A stretch of DNA of 64,000 bases from Marinobacter nanhaiticus D15-8W. GTDB taxonomy: Bacteria; Pseudomonadota; Gammaproteobacteria; Pseudomonadales; Oleiphilaceae. The position numbers were made by a program, and so were the translations under genes. The DNA lies in NCBI RefSeq assembly GCF_036511935.1, contig NZ_AP028878.1, forward strand, positions 124,001 through 188,000, in the 5' to 3' direction. Shown in pieces: positions 26,879 to 35,140 of the stretch. The notes beneath the pieces were generated by a model. That model worked only from the letters and a program-made list of their open reading frames with translations, did not search any database and was not told the origin of the DNA. The stretch's first letter is position 1. Each line of letters begins with the position of its first letter.

Positions 26879-27751
26879 ATGAAGTTGGAGGGAATGGTCG
26901 CCGCAGCGGTCCTGGCCGTGGGCAGTAGTCTGGGCATCGCCGCCGATGCCGTGGCTGATAACGCCGAACCGCGTGTGGTCAGCTTTGACCATGGAGGCCT
27001 GGATACGCTGGACGCAATGGGGCTGGGCGACCACGTGGTTGCCGTACCCAAGCGTGGCCTGCCGGAGTACCTGTCCGATTACGCCAGCGATGCCTTCGCC
27101 GACGCCGGCAACCTGAAGACGCCGGATCTTAAAGGCGTACGGGAGGCCAAGCCGACGCTGATCCTGGTAACTGGCCGACAAGGCGACCAGATCGCCGAAC
27201 TGGAGAAAATCGCCCCGACGGTCAACGTCGGCATGGTGGAAGGCGCCTACTTCACCGCGCTGGAGGCCAAGGTGCTGGGCCTGGCGGCCCCGTTCCATGC
27301 GGGTGAGCAGGCTCATGAGGCGCTGGATGATTTGAAGGACTACATCGCCGAGCAGCGCTCGGGTATCGATGGCGAACCGGACGTGCTGGTGGTGACCCAT
27401 AACGATGGCAAGTTTGGTCTTCGTCTGGAGCCGGTGGTCTATGAACTGCTGGCGCTGCCGAAGCCGGTGCTGCCTGAAGGCGTCGAATCCTTCACCCGTG
27501 GCACCCGAGTCTTCACGCCGCTGACGCCGGAAGTGATCGCCCAAATGGATCCCGATGAACTGCTGGTTGTCGATCGAAGTGCGGCCATTGGCGCCGGTGA
27601 AATCGACCTGGCCGCCCTGAAGTCCAGCCTCGCCGAACACGGAATGGACGGCGACAAGGTCACCGTGCTGTCGCCGGGCCTCTGGTACCTGTCCGGCGGT
27701 GGTCTGCAGAGCGTTCGCCTGCAGGTGGACGAGGTGACGCAGGCCCTCTGA
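26879..27751 (+). CDS. Iron-siderophore ABC transporter substrate-binding protein (FatB/YclQ-like)
   Basis: This 290-residue class III periplasmic binding protein has a signal peptide over about residues 1-26 (cut after AVA). PRVVSFDHGGLDTLDAMGLGDHVVAVPK and LPEYLSDYASDAFADAGNLK (segments near 31-80) are typical of the FatB/CeuE/YclQ group, which binds catecholate-type siderophores such as petrobactin. GGGAG precedes the ATG. A Fur box sits upstream, so iron repression is likely. No permease or ATPase is adjacent; it may share the system at 30829-33810 or be an orphan receptor. Confidence 0.85.
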   Translation: MKLEGMVAAAVLAVGSSLGIAADAVADNAEPRVVSFDHGGLDTLDAMGLGDHVVAVPKRGLPEYLSDYASDAFADAGNLKTPDLKGVREAKPTLILVTGRQGDQIAELEKIAPTVNVGMVEGAYFTALEAKVLGLAAPFHAGEQAHEALDDLKDYIAEQRSGIDGEPDVLVVTHNDGKFGLRLEPVVYELLALPKPVLPEGVESFTRGTRVFTPLTPEVIAQMDPDELLVVDRSAAIGAGEIDLAALKSSLAEHGMDGDKVTVLSPGLWYLSGGGLQSVRLQVDEVTQAL

Positions 27752-27772
27752 TTTTTACTTTCCTTCTTGAGT

Positions 27773-27808
27773 GGCCCCGGGGTGACCCCAGTTGTCTCGG
27801 GGCTTTTT
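27773..27808 (+). terminator. Rho-independent terminator after the siderophore-binding gene
   Basis: GCCCCG (27773-27778) pairs with CGGGGC (27797-27802), then TTTTTT. An inner GGGGT/ACCCC pairing can extend the hairpin. Confidence 0.8.
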
Positions 27809-27847
27809 TGTGTCCCGGTTGAGTGTCGTGGGTCGCTGACAAAGAAG

Positions 27848-28241
27848 GCAGCCTTGCAGGCTGCTCCGAAGCTGAAGAGGGTGTTGCAAAAGTAGCCGTA
27901 TCTCAAAAGTACCGGAATAAACTCCCTCTCCCCTCGCGGGAGAGGGCCGGGGAGAGGGGGTAGCGCCTTCAGGCGCTCATCGTTGCCAGAGCCGACTTCG
28001 AGCGAGGCTTTCGCCTCGTCCCCCTCTCTCCAAACCTCCGCTCCGCGCCCCGGCCCCTCGCCAGAGGCTCTGGGCGTTCCGGCGGGCGAAGCGCTGCTCC
28101 GCTACTTCCGCCTACACCCCGCCAGGGGAGAGAGGCTTAAAGCCGCAAGCTGTTACAACACCCTCTGAAGCGTCGGCTACATTTTCACGTTAACTCGAGT
28201 ATGTAGCAGATGCTTCAGCTTCTGAGGCGCCACTAGGCGCC
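27848..28241. repeat. Three-hairpin dispersed repeat, copy 2 (split by an insertion)
   Basis: The left 30 bp (27848-27877) and right 71 bp (28171-28241) together reproduce the 100-bp element at 8740-8839. The first hairpin is GCAGCC-TTGCA-GGCTGC and the last is GGCGCC-ACTA-GGCGCC; both differ from copy 1 in loop and in some stem pairs yet remain paired. The central stem is split by a 287-bp element at 27878-28164. The copy lies between two convergent genes. Confidence 0.75.
27878..28164. mobile_element. MITE-like element, 287 bp, inside the repeat
   Basis: The left end reads AGGGTGTTGCAAAAG; the right end read on the other strand is AGGGTGTTGTAACAG, giving 15-bp imperfect terminal inverted repeats (13 of 15 match). 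It is flanked by the 6-bp direct repeat CTGAAG (27872-27877 and 28165-28170), which occurs once in the empty copy at 8740-8839. It encodes no transposase; the only open frame is a 61-codon GC-rich stretch. Inside are further palindromes, for example AGCGCC-TTCA-GGCGCT near 27962-27977 and a CCCTCTCCC/GGGAGAGGG stem near 27922-27945. The transposase that would move it is not in the window. Confidence 0.75.
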
Positions 28242-28278
28242 CCTGTTTGCCTCAGGGCGGGATTGCTAACCCCAAACC

Positions 28279-30738
28279 TCATGCCGCCGTAGCCTCACCC
28301 GCGTCCACCTTGGCCAACCGCAACGGCCGGATATTCAGGCGCTTCTCCTGAACCTCACACAGCAAGGTCAATTCCGCGACCGTTCGATAGTAGGCAAAGT
28401 CGATCACCCGCCGCAGCTGGTCAAGGGTCTGCAGTATAGTAACCGGCGCCAGTTCCATCTCGGCCAGATGTTCGCCGCTGCCGCAGCCGGTTACGCCGTT
28501 ATGGGCGGCGAGCTCCAGAAGCGTGCCAGCCTTTTCGTTGATGACCAGCGGTACATTGCCCGTCACCTGAACCACCTGCATAAGGCCTTCCTTGCAACGT
28601 CCGGCTGCCCTTGCGAGTGCATTGGCCTGGACCTGAAGGGCCTCCTCGTCTTCCTCGCTGAGGATGCCTTCCAACGCGCTACCGAAACTGCTGGCGGTGC
28701 GTAGCGGATCGAGCAAACGGTAGAACTGGCGAAGACTGGTGAACAGGGCCTTGGCGCGTTGCTGCTCGTCCGCCGGCATGGCCATGATCGACAGCTTCAT
28801 GCGTAGGCCAAACAGGGTCTCGATCTCGCCCAGTTGCTTGCGCGTGTGCTCGATCTGGCGGCTGGTCGCGGCAATGGCGTCCTTCGCGGCGCGCACGTCC
28901 TGGCCGGGAAGATGGAACTGTTTGTGAGCGATGGTGATGCCGGTTTCCAGGAAGTTGCAGCCATAAACCTGGGCATTGTGACGACCCAACAGGTTGAAAT
29001 ACTGGTCGTTGAGTTCATGGTAGCGCGGAATCTGGCGACGGATCTGGTCCACCACGTCCTGTAACTGGTGATCACCAGCTTCCACTGCGCCTAGCTTGAG
29101 GAAACGCAACGTCAGCGTGCCGTTGTAGTAGCTTTCCAGCGACTGGTCCTCGGTTTCGCGGGACTGACTGATGGCCAGCACTTCGGCATTGGCGGTGAGG
29201 TACTGCTCCGGTTCGGAAATGCCGTGGTCGATGTAGTCGCGAATCGTCGCGATTCGGCACAGGTCGTCGAAGCGGGGCAGGAGTGCGCGGGCCGGCAGGT
29301 CGAGTCGGTAGACACCGGCGAAGCCCGCCGCTTCCGCGTGATCGATACGGTCGTTGTCCGCCGGGTGGGTGTCCCACAGTGCTGTTTGCCGTTCGTCCAT
29401 TTGCTGTAGCACTGCCCTCAGCTCATCGTCGCCAAGGTCGTCGGCCCAGCGGGTGATGCCGTCCGGCAGGTTTTCCATCAGCTTGCCGTCCTCCCAGGCG
29501 CGAACATTGCGCTTATGTACCTGACTGGCGGCATAGCCCAGGGTATGTAGGCGTCGGGCGGTCTCGGCGAACAGGTCGCTGCCGGCCACCCAGCATTCAT
29601 AGCGGTCGGCGTCGTACTCCATTTGTCGGGACATATGGCGGGTGACACGCATATTGAAATGGAACAGCCCCTTGAACAGCCTGCGGGTGAGCCAGATCAT
29701 CGCCTGGGTCAGCCACAGCATGACATTGATAAAGATAAACGGGGATTTCTGGTGCCACGCGGCGAGGCGTGCATCCCAGGGGTCGTCCTCGAAGGCCCGG
29801 TTGGCCATCCAGAAATTCACATTGTTGACGACATAGTTGGTGATCATGGCCGTCGGCTGGGCAAAGTGGCCCAGTTCGTGACTGATAACGCCAACCAGTT
29901 GCCTACTGCTGAAGCCGGCGACCAGCGGCATACCGACGGTCAGGGTCAGTTCACGGCGTAGCAGGCTGGCGAAACCCTTGCTTGGGCCCATCGACGCGTT
30001 GACGGCATTGTCGATGCGGATTTCCTTGATGGCGGGCAGGCCCATCCGGTCGCAGAGTACTTCCACCAGGTCATAGAAGCGACGGTACTTGCGCGGGTCC
30101 AGGGCCAGCGCCCGGGATTGGGGAAAGCGGATGAACAAGGGCCGCGCCAGGAACAGCAGGAAGGTGCCGCAAACAAACGGCACGAAGGTTATGATGACGA
30201 CGGTGGCTATCAACCCATTGGTCCGTTCAAGCAGCCCCGGCATGGCCACCAGGTAGCTGATCAGGCCAGTGGCGATCAACGCCACCAGACCAAAATAGAT
30301 CAATGGCGCCAACAGGCTCAGGAGCGCCACCCCGGCGAGTCCTGCCTTGTAAGCCAGACTGACCGGGAGTCGGGGAATCGGCTGGTCGAACAGCGCTTCC
30401 AGCTCCCTCAGGGAAAGGGCCTGATCCGGTTTGATGGAGGTGGGGGACGTGTCGGGCGCAGGGCTACCTGCCGGCTTGTCTTTCAGCAGCCGGGCGTCGA
30501 GTCCGGCGGCCCGCAGCGCCTTGAGGTATTTCTGGGCCAGCGTCTGATCCAGCCCCTGCTTGAGCAGTGTCGGCTTGCTGAGGACGCGCTGGAGTTTGGC
30601 CTCGCTGAGTTTGAAACGCTCCGCCAGTGCGATCCTGACGGTTTCAGGCGACTGTCCCGCCAAGGGCTTGCCGGCGGAGACGACTCGATAGGTCTCGGTG
30701 GTGGTTCCCTTCACCGTACTACTCCCTAGGGAGGGCAT
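28279..30738 (-). CDS. Large M48 family membrane metallopeptidase
   Basis: The product is about 819 residues long, far more than the usual ~290-residue HtpX. An N-terminal domain of about 90 residues (RIALAERFKLSEAKLQRVLS) precedes four hydrophobic segments near 120-220. The zinc motif HELGH is at residues 287-291 and the third ligand lies in QMEYDADRYE. A C-terminal half of over 400 residues is mostly helical and unassigned. It is an integral membrane zinc protease with the active site expected on the cytoplasmic side. The start at 30738 follows GAGGG by 8 nt; the frame is open 26 codons further. Substrates unknown; a role in membrane protein quality control is inferred from the family. Confidence 0.85.
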   Translation of the reverse strand: MPSLGSSTVKGTTTETYRVVSAGKPLAGQSPETVRIALAERFKLSEAKLQRVLSKPTLLKQGLDQTLAQKYLKALRAAGLDARLLKDKPAGSPAPDTSPTSIKPDQALSLRELEALFDQPIPRLPVSLAYKAGLAGVALLSLLAPLIYFGLVALIATGLISYLVAMPGLLERTNGLIATVVIITFVPFVCGTFLLFLARPLFIRFPQSRALALDPRKYRRFYDLVEVLCDRMGLPAIKEIRIDNAVNASMGPSKGFASLLRRELTLTVGMPLVAGFSSRQLVGVISHELGHFAQPTAMITNYVVNNVNFWMANRAFEDDPWDARLAAWHQKSPFIFINVMLWLTQAMIWLTRRLFKGLFHFNMRVTRHMSRQMEYDADRYECWVAGSDLFAETARRLHTLGYAASQVHKRNVRAWEDGKLMENLPDGITRWADDLGDDELRAVLQQMDERQTALWDTHPADNDRIDHAEAAGFAGVYRLDLPARALLPRFDDLCRIATIRDYIDHGISEPEQYLTANAEVLAISQSRETEDQSLESYYNGTLTLRFLKLGAVEAGDHQLQDVVDQIRRQIPRYHELNDQYFNLLGRHNAQVYGCNFLETGITIAHKQFHLPGQDVRAAKDAIAATSRQIEHTRKQLGEIETLFGLRMKLSIMAMPADEQQRAKALFTSLRQFYRLLDPLRTASSFGSALEGILSEEDEEALQVQANALARAAGRCKEGLMQVVQVTGNVPLVINEKAGTLLELAAHNGVTGCGSGEHLAEMELAPVTILQTLDQLRRVIDFAYYRTVAELTLLCEVQEKRLNIRPLRLAKVDAGEATAA

Positions 30739-30828
30739 CTGCATCGCCCTCGACTCGATGGTTATAATTTGATCGAGTATAGAAAGCTGACAGCCTAAGG
30801 TCCAGATGGGCGACAAATTCCCGTCAGT

Positions 30829-31671
30829 TCATGCGTCAGCTTTTGCGGTACGGCGCACATTTACCAGCAAAGGACTGCCGCTAACGGGATCCTGTATTAT
30901 CTGGCAGTCGACTCCGTAGAGTGTGCGGACGAGGTCTTCTGTCATTACCTTCTCCGGCGTGCCGCAGGCAATGACCCGGCCGCCCTGCATGGCAACCAGC
31001 TGATCGGCGTAGCGGCAGGCACTCACGAGGTCGTGGACCACCATCACGACCGTCTTGCCCGTGTTGACGAGCTCGCGGATCAGTTCAAAGACTTCGATCT
31101 GATGACCCAGGTCCAGCGCGGAGGTGGGTTCGTCGAGCAGCAAGAGCGGTGTGGCCTGGGCGATGGCCATGGCGATCCAGGCCCGTTGGCGCTGCCCGCC
31201 GGACAGGGTATCCAGCGCACGGTCTCGCAGGTCGTGCAGGTCGGCTGCCGCCAGGGCCCTTTCCAGGGCGCGCTGGTCTTCGGCGGACCACTGGCGCAGC
31301 AGGCCCTGGTGGGGGTGGCGGCCAAAACGGATCAGGTCGGAGACGGTGAGTCCGTCCGGAGCCGCATTGTCCTGGGGCAGCAGCGCAATCTGCCGGGCAA
31401 CGTCCCGCGAAGGCAACCGGTGGATGTCCTTGCCGTCGAGCAGAACGGCCCCGCCCGACGGCGCATGCACTCGAGCCAAACCATTGAGCAATGTCGACTT
31501 GCCGCAGCCGTTGGGTCCGACGATGGCTGTGACCTGCCCGGGGGCCAGGTTCAGGCAGAGGCCGTCAATCACCTTGAAGGTGTCATGGGCCAGGACCAGG
31601 TCCCGGGTCTCAAGTTTGCTCTGTTCATGAGCGGTCGATTCATCGGGTTTCACAGGAGACGTCTGTTTCAT
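30829..31671 (-). CDS. Iron-siderophore ABC transporter ATP-binding protein (FecE/FepC-like)
   Basis: This 280-residue ATPase of the siderophore importer has Walker A GPNGCGKST, signature LSGGQRQRAWIAMA, Walker B LLLLDEPTSALDL and the switch His in VVHDL. Typical FecE/FepC segments LLPQDNAAPDGLTVSDLIRF and GVDCQIIQDP are present. The ATG at 31671 overlaps the stop of the upstream permease by 4 bp. Last gene of the operon running from 35052 down to 30829. Confidence 0.92.
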   Translation of the reverse strand: MKQTSPVKPDESTAHEQSKLETRDLVLAHDTFKVIDGLCLNLAPGQVTAIVGPNGCGKSTLLNGLARVHAPSGGAVLLDGKDIHRLPSRDVARQIALLPQDNAAPDGLTVSDLIRFGRHPHQGLLRQWSAEDQRALERALAAADLHDLRDRALDTLSGGQRQRAWIAMAIAQATPLLLLDEPTSALDLGHQIEVFELIRELVNTGKTVVMVVHDLVSACRYADQLVAMQGGRVIACGTPEKVMTEDLVRTLYGVDCQIIQDPVSGSPLLVNVRRTAKADA

Positions 31672-32759
31672 AGGTGACTCTTCGGGGAACGACGGAGCAG
31701 GATCCACAGCAGGTAGGGGCTGCCAATCACGGCGGTGACGATGCCTACCGGGATTTCCAGGGGGGCCAGCATCAGTCGCCCCGTGAGATCGGCAAGCACC
31801 ATGATGATGGCGCCTGCCAGGGCAGACGCCAGCAGTGGCACCCCTTGATAGCGAGACAAAGCGCGGGCGATTTCCGGTCCCAGCAGCGCCACCAGCCCCA
31901 CCGGACCGGCCACGGCCACGGCCAGACCGGTGAGCAGCACCGATAGGCACAGGCCCAGGAAACGCACGCGCTGCAGGTTGATGCCCAGACCAACCACGAC
32001 CGGATCAGCGAACAGCAGGATACGCAAACGCCGGCCTAGAATTAGGGCCAGAACCATTCCGATCGCCAGACCCGCGCCGAGTATCGCGGTTGCGACCGGG
32101 TTGCGAGCATTCAAACTGCCCACGGTCCAGGGGTAGGCGGCGTTGGCGGCATCGATGGCGACTCGACTGAGCATCACCTGGGTCACCGCGCCGGCGATGG
32201 CGCCGATACCCAGCCCGGCGATAATGAAGCGGTAACCCTGGGTGCCGCTGCCGCCCGCCAGACCAAAGGCCAGTGCCGTTGCCGTAGCGGCGCCGGCGAG
32301 GGCCATGGCCGAGGGGGCGAGCGCAAGACCCGTGCCGACGACCGAAGCTACGGCGAAAGCGGTCGCTGCATTGTCGATGCCGATGATACCCGGCGTCGCC
32401 AGACGGTTACGGGCCAGGGTCTGCATCAGGCAGCCGGAGAGGGCAAAGGCGCCGCCCGTCGCGATACCTGCCAGTACCCGTTGCAGTCGCAGTTCCCGGA
32501 TCACGAACTGGTGGATCTGCGAGCCTTCCCCCAAAAGGGCGGCGACGACTTCGGCGGGGCCCAGCTTGACGGTGCCCAGCGACAGGGAGACCACCGCGAC
32601 GGCCATCAGTAACAGCAGCAGCAGGCTGTTGACGACAAGGCTGCGCTTTTCCAGTAGCAGGTTCCAGCCCCGGGCCGACGAGGAAAGCGGAATCCTCAGG
32701 TAACCGGCGGGCGCTACGATGGCGGCCTGGTTAAAGTGCTTGGGTTGAGATAGATCCAT
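31668..32759 (-). CDS. Iron-siderophore ABC transporter permease (FecCD family), second
   Basis: This 363-residue FecCD-type permease has about nine or ten transmembrane helices and family motifs such as LRLQRVLAGIATGGAFALSG and the GPVGLVALLGPEIAR stretch near 280-295. A hydrophilic N-terminal extension of about 35 residues precedes the first helix. With the 32779-33810 product it should form the heterodimeric channel through the inner membrane. It begins 19 bp after the partner gene ends. Confidence 0.9.
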   Translation of the reverse strand: MDLSQPKHFNQAAIVAPAGYLRIPLSSSARGWNLLLEKRSLVVNSLLLLLLMAVAVVSLSLGTVKLGPAEVVAALLGEGSQIHQFVIRELRLQRVLAGIATGGAFALSGCLMQTLARNRLATPGIIGIDNAATAFAVASVVGTGLALAPSAMALAGAATATALAFGLAGGSGTQGYRFIIAGLGIGAIAGAVTQVMLSRVAIDAANAAYPWTVGSLNARNPVATAILGAGLAIGMVLALILGRRLRILLFADPVVVGLGINLQRVRFLGLCLSVLLTGLAVAVAGPVGLVALLGPEIARALSRYQGVPLLASALAGAIIMVLADLTGRLMLAPLEIPVGIVTAVIGSPYLLWILLRRSPKSHL

Positions 32760-32778
32760 TATTCAGTCGCCACTTCGT

Positions 32779-33810
32779 CTAAAGCGTCGGCATACGGCGG
32801 GCGCGGACGATCGCCAGCAGCACCGGGGCACCGATCAACGCCGTCAATACGCCAAGCGGTAGCTCCGTTGGAGCGGCAACCAGGCGCGACAGGATGTCCG
32901 AGCCGATCACCACGATCGGGCCGATGGGTAGACACAGCCAGAGGGTCCGACGGATATCCGCTCCCACCAGGGCCCGTGCTACGAAGGGGACCACCAGGCC
33001 CACGAAGACCAGCGGCCCGGCAATGGCGGTGGCGCTTCCCACCAACAGGGCGACGGCAATGACCACCAAAAGCCGCAGTCGTCCGGGATGATGGCCCAAA
33101 CCGACCGCCACACGCTCGCCCAGCGCCAGCGAAGCCAGTGGTCGCGCGATTAACGCGGTGATCATACCGGCAACAGCCAGGGACGGCAGGACCGAGATCA
33201 GGTTCGACAGGTCTCGCCCCGACACAGAGCCAGTGACCCAGAAGCGAATTTCGTCAGCGGCCCGTTCATCGAACAGCAGGAGTAGCGACGTCAGCGCCAT
33301 CAGCAGGCTGGACAGGGCGGCGCCGGCCAGGACCAGACGGATTGGGTCGTTGCCCACACCCTGGAGTCGTGCGGCAGCCAATACGAACATGCAGCCGGCC
33401 AGGGCGCCAAGCTGTGCAACGGCGACGGTCAGGGTGGCCGCACTGGCCCCCAGCAGGATCGCGACCGCAACCGCAAAGGCACTGCCGGCACTGACGCCGA
33501 GCAAGCCGGGCTCGGCCAACGGATTGCGAGCCACCGCCTGCAGCAAAGCTCCAGCAACGCCCAGCGCCACGCCCACGGCGAGGCCGATCAGCGTGCGCGG
33601 CAGCCTGAGTTCGGTGACGATAAAACGGGCCTCGTCGCTGCCCTGCCCGCCGAGTACTGCGAAGGCGTCGGCCACCGGCACCGTTCCCGCCCCGAAAAGC
33701 AGGCTCAGGATACAAACCCCGGATAGCAGAAATCCCGTCACCAGCAGTGACGGGATCAGGGAGCGCCGCGCTGAGGCTCGGCGCCAGCGTTCAAGGACCG
33801 TTGAAATCAT
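32779..33810 (-). CDS. Iron-siderophore ABC transporter permease (FecCD family), first
   Basis: This 343-residue FecCD permease contains LRLPRTLIGLAVGVALGVAGALLQ and GPLVFVGLVVPFVAR, the standard family blocks. The ATG at 33810 lies 4 bp after the stop of the binding-protein gene; a TTG at 33834 is an alternative but less likely start. Confidence 0.9.
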   Translation of the reverse strand: MISTVLERWRRASARRSLIPSLLVTGFLLSGVCILSLLFGAGTVPVADAFAVLGGQGSDEARFIVTELRLPRTLIGLAVGVALGVAGALLQAVARNPLAEPGLLGVSAGSAFAVAVAILLGASAATLTVAVAQLGALAGCMFVLAAARLQGVGNDPIRLVLAGAALSSLLMALTSLLLLFDERAADEIRFWVTGSVSGRDLSNLISVLPSLAVAGMITALIARPLASLALGERVAVGLGHHPGRLRLLVVIAVALLVGSATAIAGPLVFVGLVVPFVARALVGADIRRTLWLCLPIGPIVVIGSDILSRLVAAPTELPLGVLTALIGAPVLLAIVRARRMPTL

Positions 33811-33814
33811 GGTT

Positions 33815-34765
33815 CTAATCGGTGGCAGTCTCAATCGTCTTCTCGATATCGTCGAGCACCGCCTGGGCAGCTATTGGGCCGGAGGCGCTGGTCCACAACT
33901 GGCCATCGACCGGAATCACATGCCCCCGTTCAACCACGTCGAGCCGCTGATAAGCCGGTGAGCTTTCGGCTGCGGACAAGGCATCGCGGCCTTCCGGGTT
34001 GAGCGTGGCCATAAACAGCCAGTCGCTATCCATCAGGTTCAGGTTTTCCTGGCTCAGCGGTGAGCTATGCGGGCGTCCCTGTTTCACAACATCCGCGTCC
34101 TGAACCTCGAAGCCGGCGGCCGTCAGTATGCCGGTGGAGAACAGGCCGGTGGCCATGATCATTGGTCCCTGGGGCATCCAGCGGGCAAGGATGGCCTGGC
34201 GCTGATTGGATGGAACCTTTTCACTCACCCGCTTGGCAACCTCGGTCGTACGCGCTTCGATGTCAGCCAGGACGTGCTCCATTTCATCCTGCTTACCCAG
34301 TGCCGCAGCGAAGAAACGGGCTTCCTTGCGCCAGTTGTCCGGCTCGAAGCGGGGGACTTCCGGTGCCAGGGTCGGTGCGACCTGGGATAGCAGGTTGAAT
34401 TGCTCCTCGCTGAGGTAAGGCGACGCGAGGATCACATCCGGCTGCAGGGCAACGACGGCTTCCAGGTTGGTTTCGCCCGGCGTACCGACGATCTCGATGT
34501 GCTCGACGCGGCTCTGCATGTAGTTCGCTACATCGGTACCGCCGCGGGTGACGATGGCACCCAGCGGCTTGACGCCGACTGCATAGGCACTGTCCAGCGC
34601 ACCTTCGTACAGGGTAACGACGCGTTCCACATCGCCGTCGAGGGTTACCGGACCGTGGGCGGTTTCCAGGGTGCGTACTTCGGCCAGCGCGTCCGCGGCA
34701 ACGACGGACAGGGCGGCGGACAGGATAAAGGCTAGGCCCCGGTGGGCCAGGCGGGGATTCATCAT
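33815..34765 (-). CDS. Iron-siderophore ABC transporter substrate-binding protein (FecB-like)
   Basis: This 316-residue periplasmic binding protein has a signal peptide (about residues 1-28, cut near ALA). It contains the class III features RVVTLYEGALDSAYAVGVKPLG and VALQPDVILASPYLS. It lacks a lipobox, as expected in a gram-negative. The chosen ATG overlaps the stop of the DUF2218 gene (ATGA). It delivers ferric siderophore from the TonB receptor to the two permeases downstream. The exact siderophore is not readable; FecB-like members often take hydroxycarboxylates. Confidence 0.88.
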   Translation of the reverse strand: MMNPRLAHRGLAFILSAALSVVAADALAEVRTLETAHGPVTLDGDVERVVTLYEGALDSAYAVGVKPLGAIVTRGGTDVANYMQSRVEHIEIVGTPGETNLEAVVALQPDVILASPYLSEEQFNLLSQVAPTLAPEVPRFEPDNWRKEARFFAAALGKQDEMEHVLADIEARTTEVAKRVSEKVPSNQRQAILARWMPQGPMIMATGLFSTGILTAAGFEVQDADVVKQGRPHSSPLSQENLNLMDSDWLFMATLNPEGRDALSAAESSPAYQRLDVVERGHVIPVDGQLWTSASGPIAAQAVLDDIEKTIETATD

Positions 34766-35052
34766 GGTGTTACGGACTCCCATTGGATGGTCAGTGTTTC
34801 CTTACTGGCGAAACGGACGAGATGATCGGCGATCACGGCCTGTAATCGGGTCATGGATTCCTCGTCGTCCGCTTTGACGTGGATCGCCAGCACGGATTCG
34901 CCGGCTTCCAGATAAGCGTCGCCGAAGGGAAACGAAGCGGAGCCGATATGGTCGTCGAACTGCACTTCGATCTTGTGGCTGAAGTGTCGCAACAGCTTCT
35001 TCATGTTGATCGAGGGCGACGCCGTCTCGACGTTGGCAATGGCTTTAAGCAT
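34762..35052 (-). CDS. DUF2218 protein, siderophore-operon associated
   Basis: This 96-residue cytoplasmic protein has the DUF2218 pattern: KKLLRHFSHKIEVQFDDHIG, then ASFPFGDAYLEAGESVLAIHV. Relatives often sit beside iron-siderophore transport genes, as here, and a role in iron release or siderophore handling has been assumed without proof. It is translationally coupled to the binding-protein gene. Confidence 0.83.
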   Translation of the reverse strand: MLKAIANVETASPSINMKKLLRHFSHKIEVQFDDHIGSASFPFGDAYLEAGESVLAIHVKADDEESMTRLQAVIADHLVRFASKETLTIQWESVTP

Positions 35053-35074
35053 GGTTATCCGGTTCTCCAGTACT

Positions 35075-35104
35075 CGTATACTCCAGCCAAAGCCGGAGTA
35101 TACG
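35075..35104. other. Intercistronic hairpin in the siderophore operon
   Basis: CGTATACTCC and GGAGTATACG form a perfect 10-bp stem around a 10-nt loop, between the TonB receptor gene and DUF2218. There is no T-run on the minus strand, so it is probably not a full terminator. It may set the ratio of receptor to transporter messages by stabilising or processing the RNA. This role is inferred. Confidence 0.55.
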
Positions 35105-35140
35105 GGGTGATCGGGGAGACCCTCGGGGCCTCGTCAGTTA

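Noticed and set aside
27983..28168. A 61-codon open frame inside the MITE-like element
   Set aside because: It is Pro/Ser-rich, lies in palindromic GC-rich DNA, runs through the right terminus and has no transposase features.
35075..35104. Hairpin after the TonB receptor gene considered as a terminator
   Set aside because: It lacks a U-run on the transcribed strand; it is listed as an intercistronic hairpin instead.
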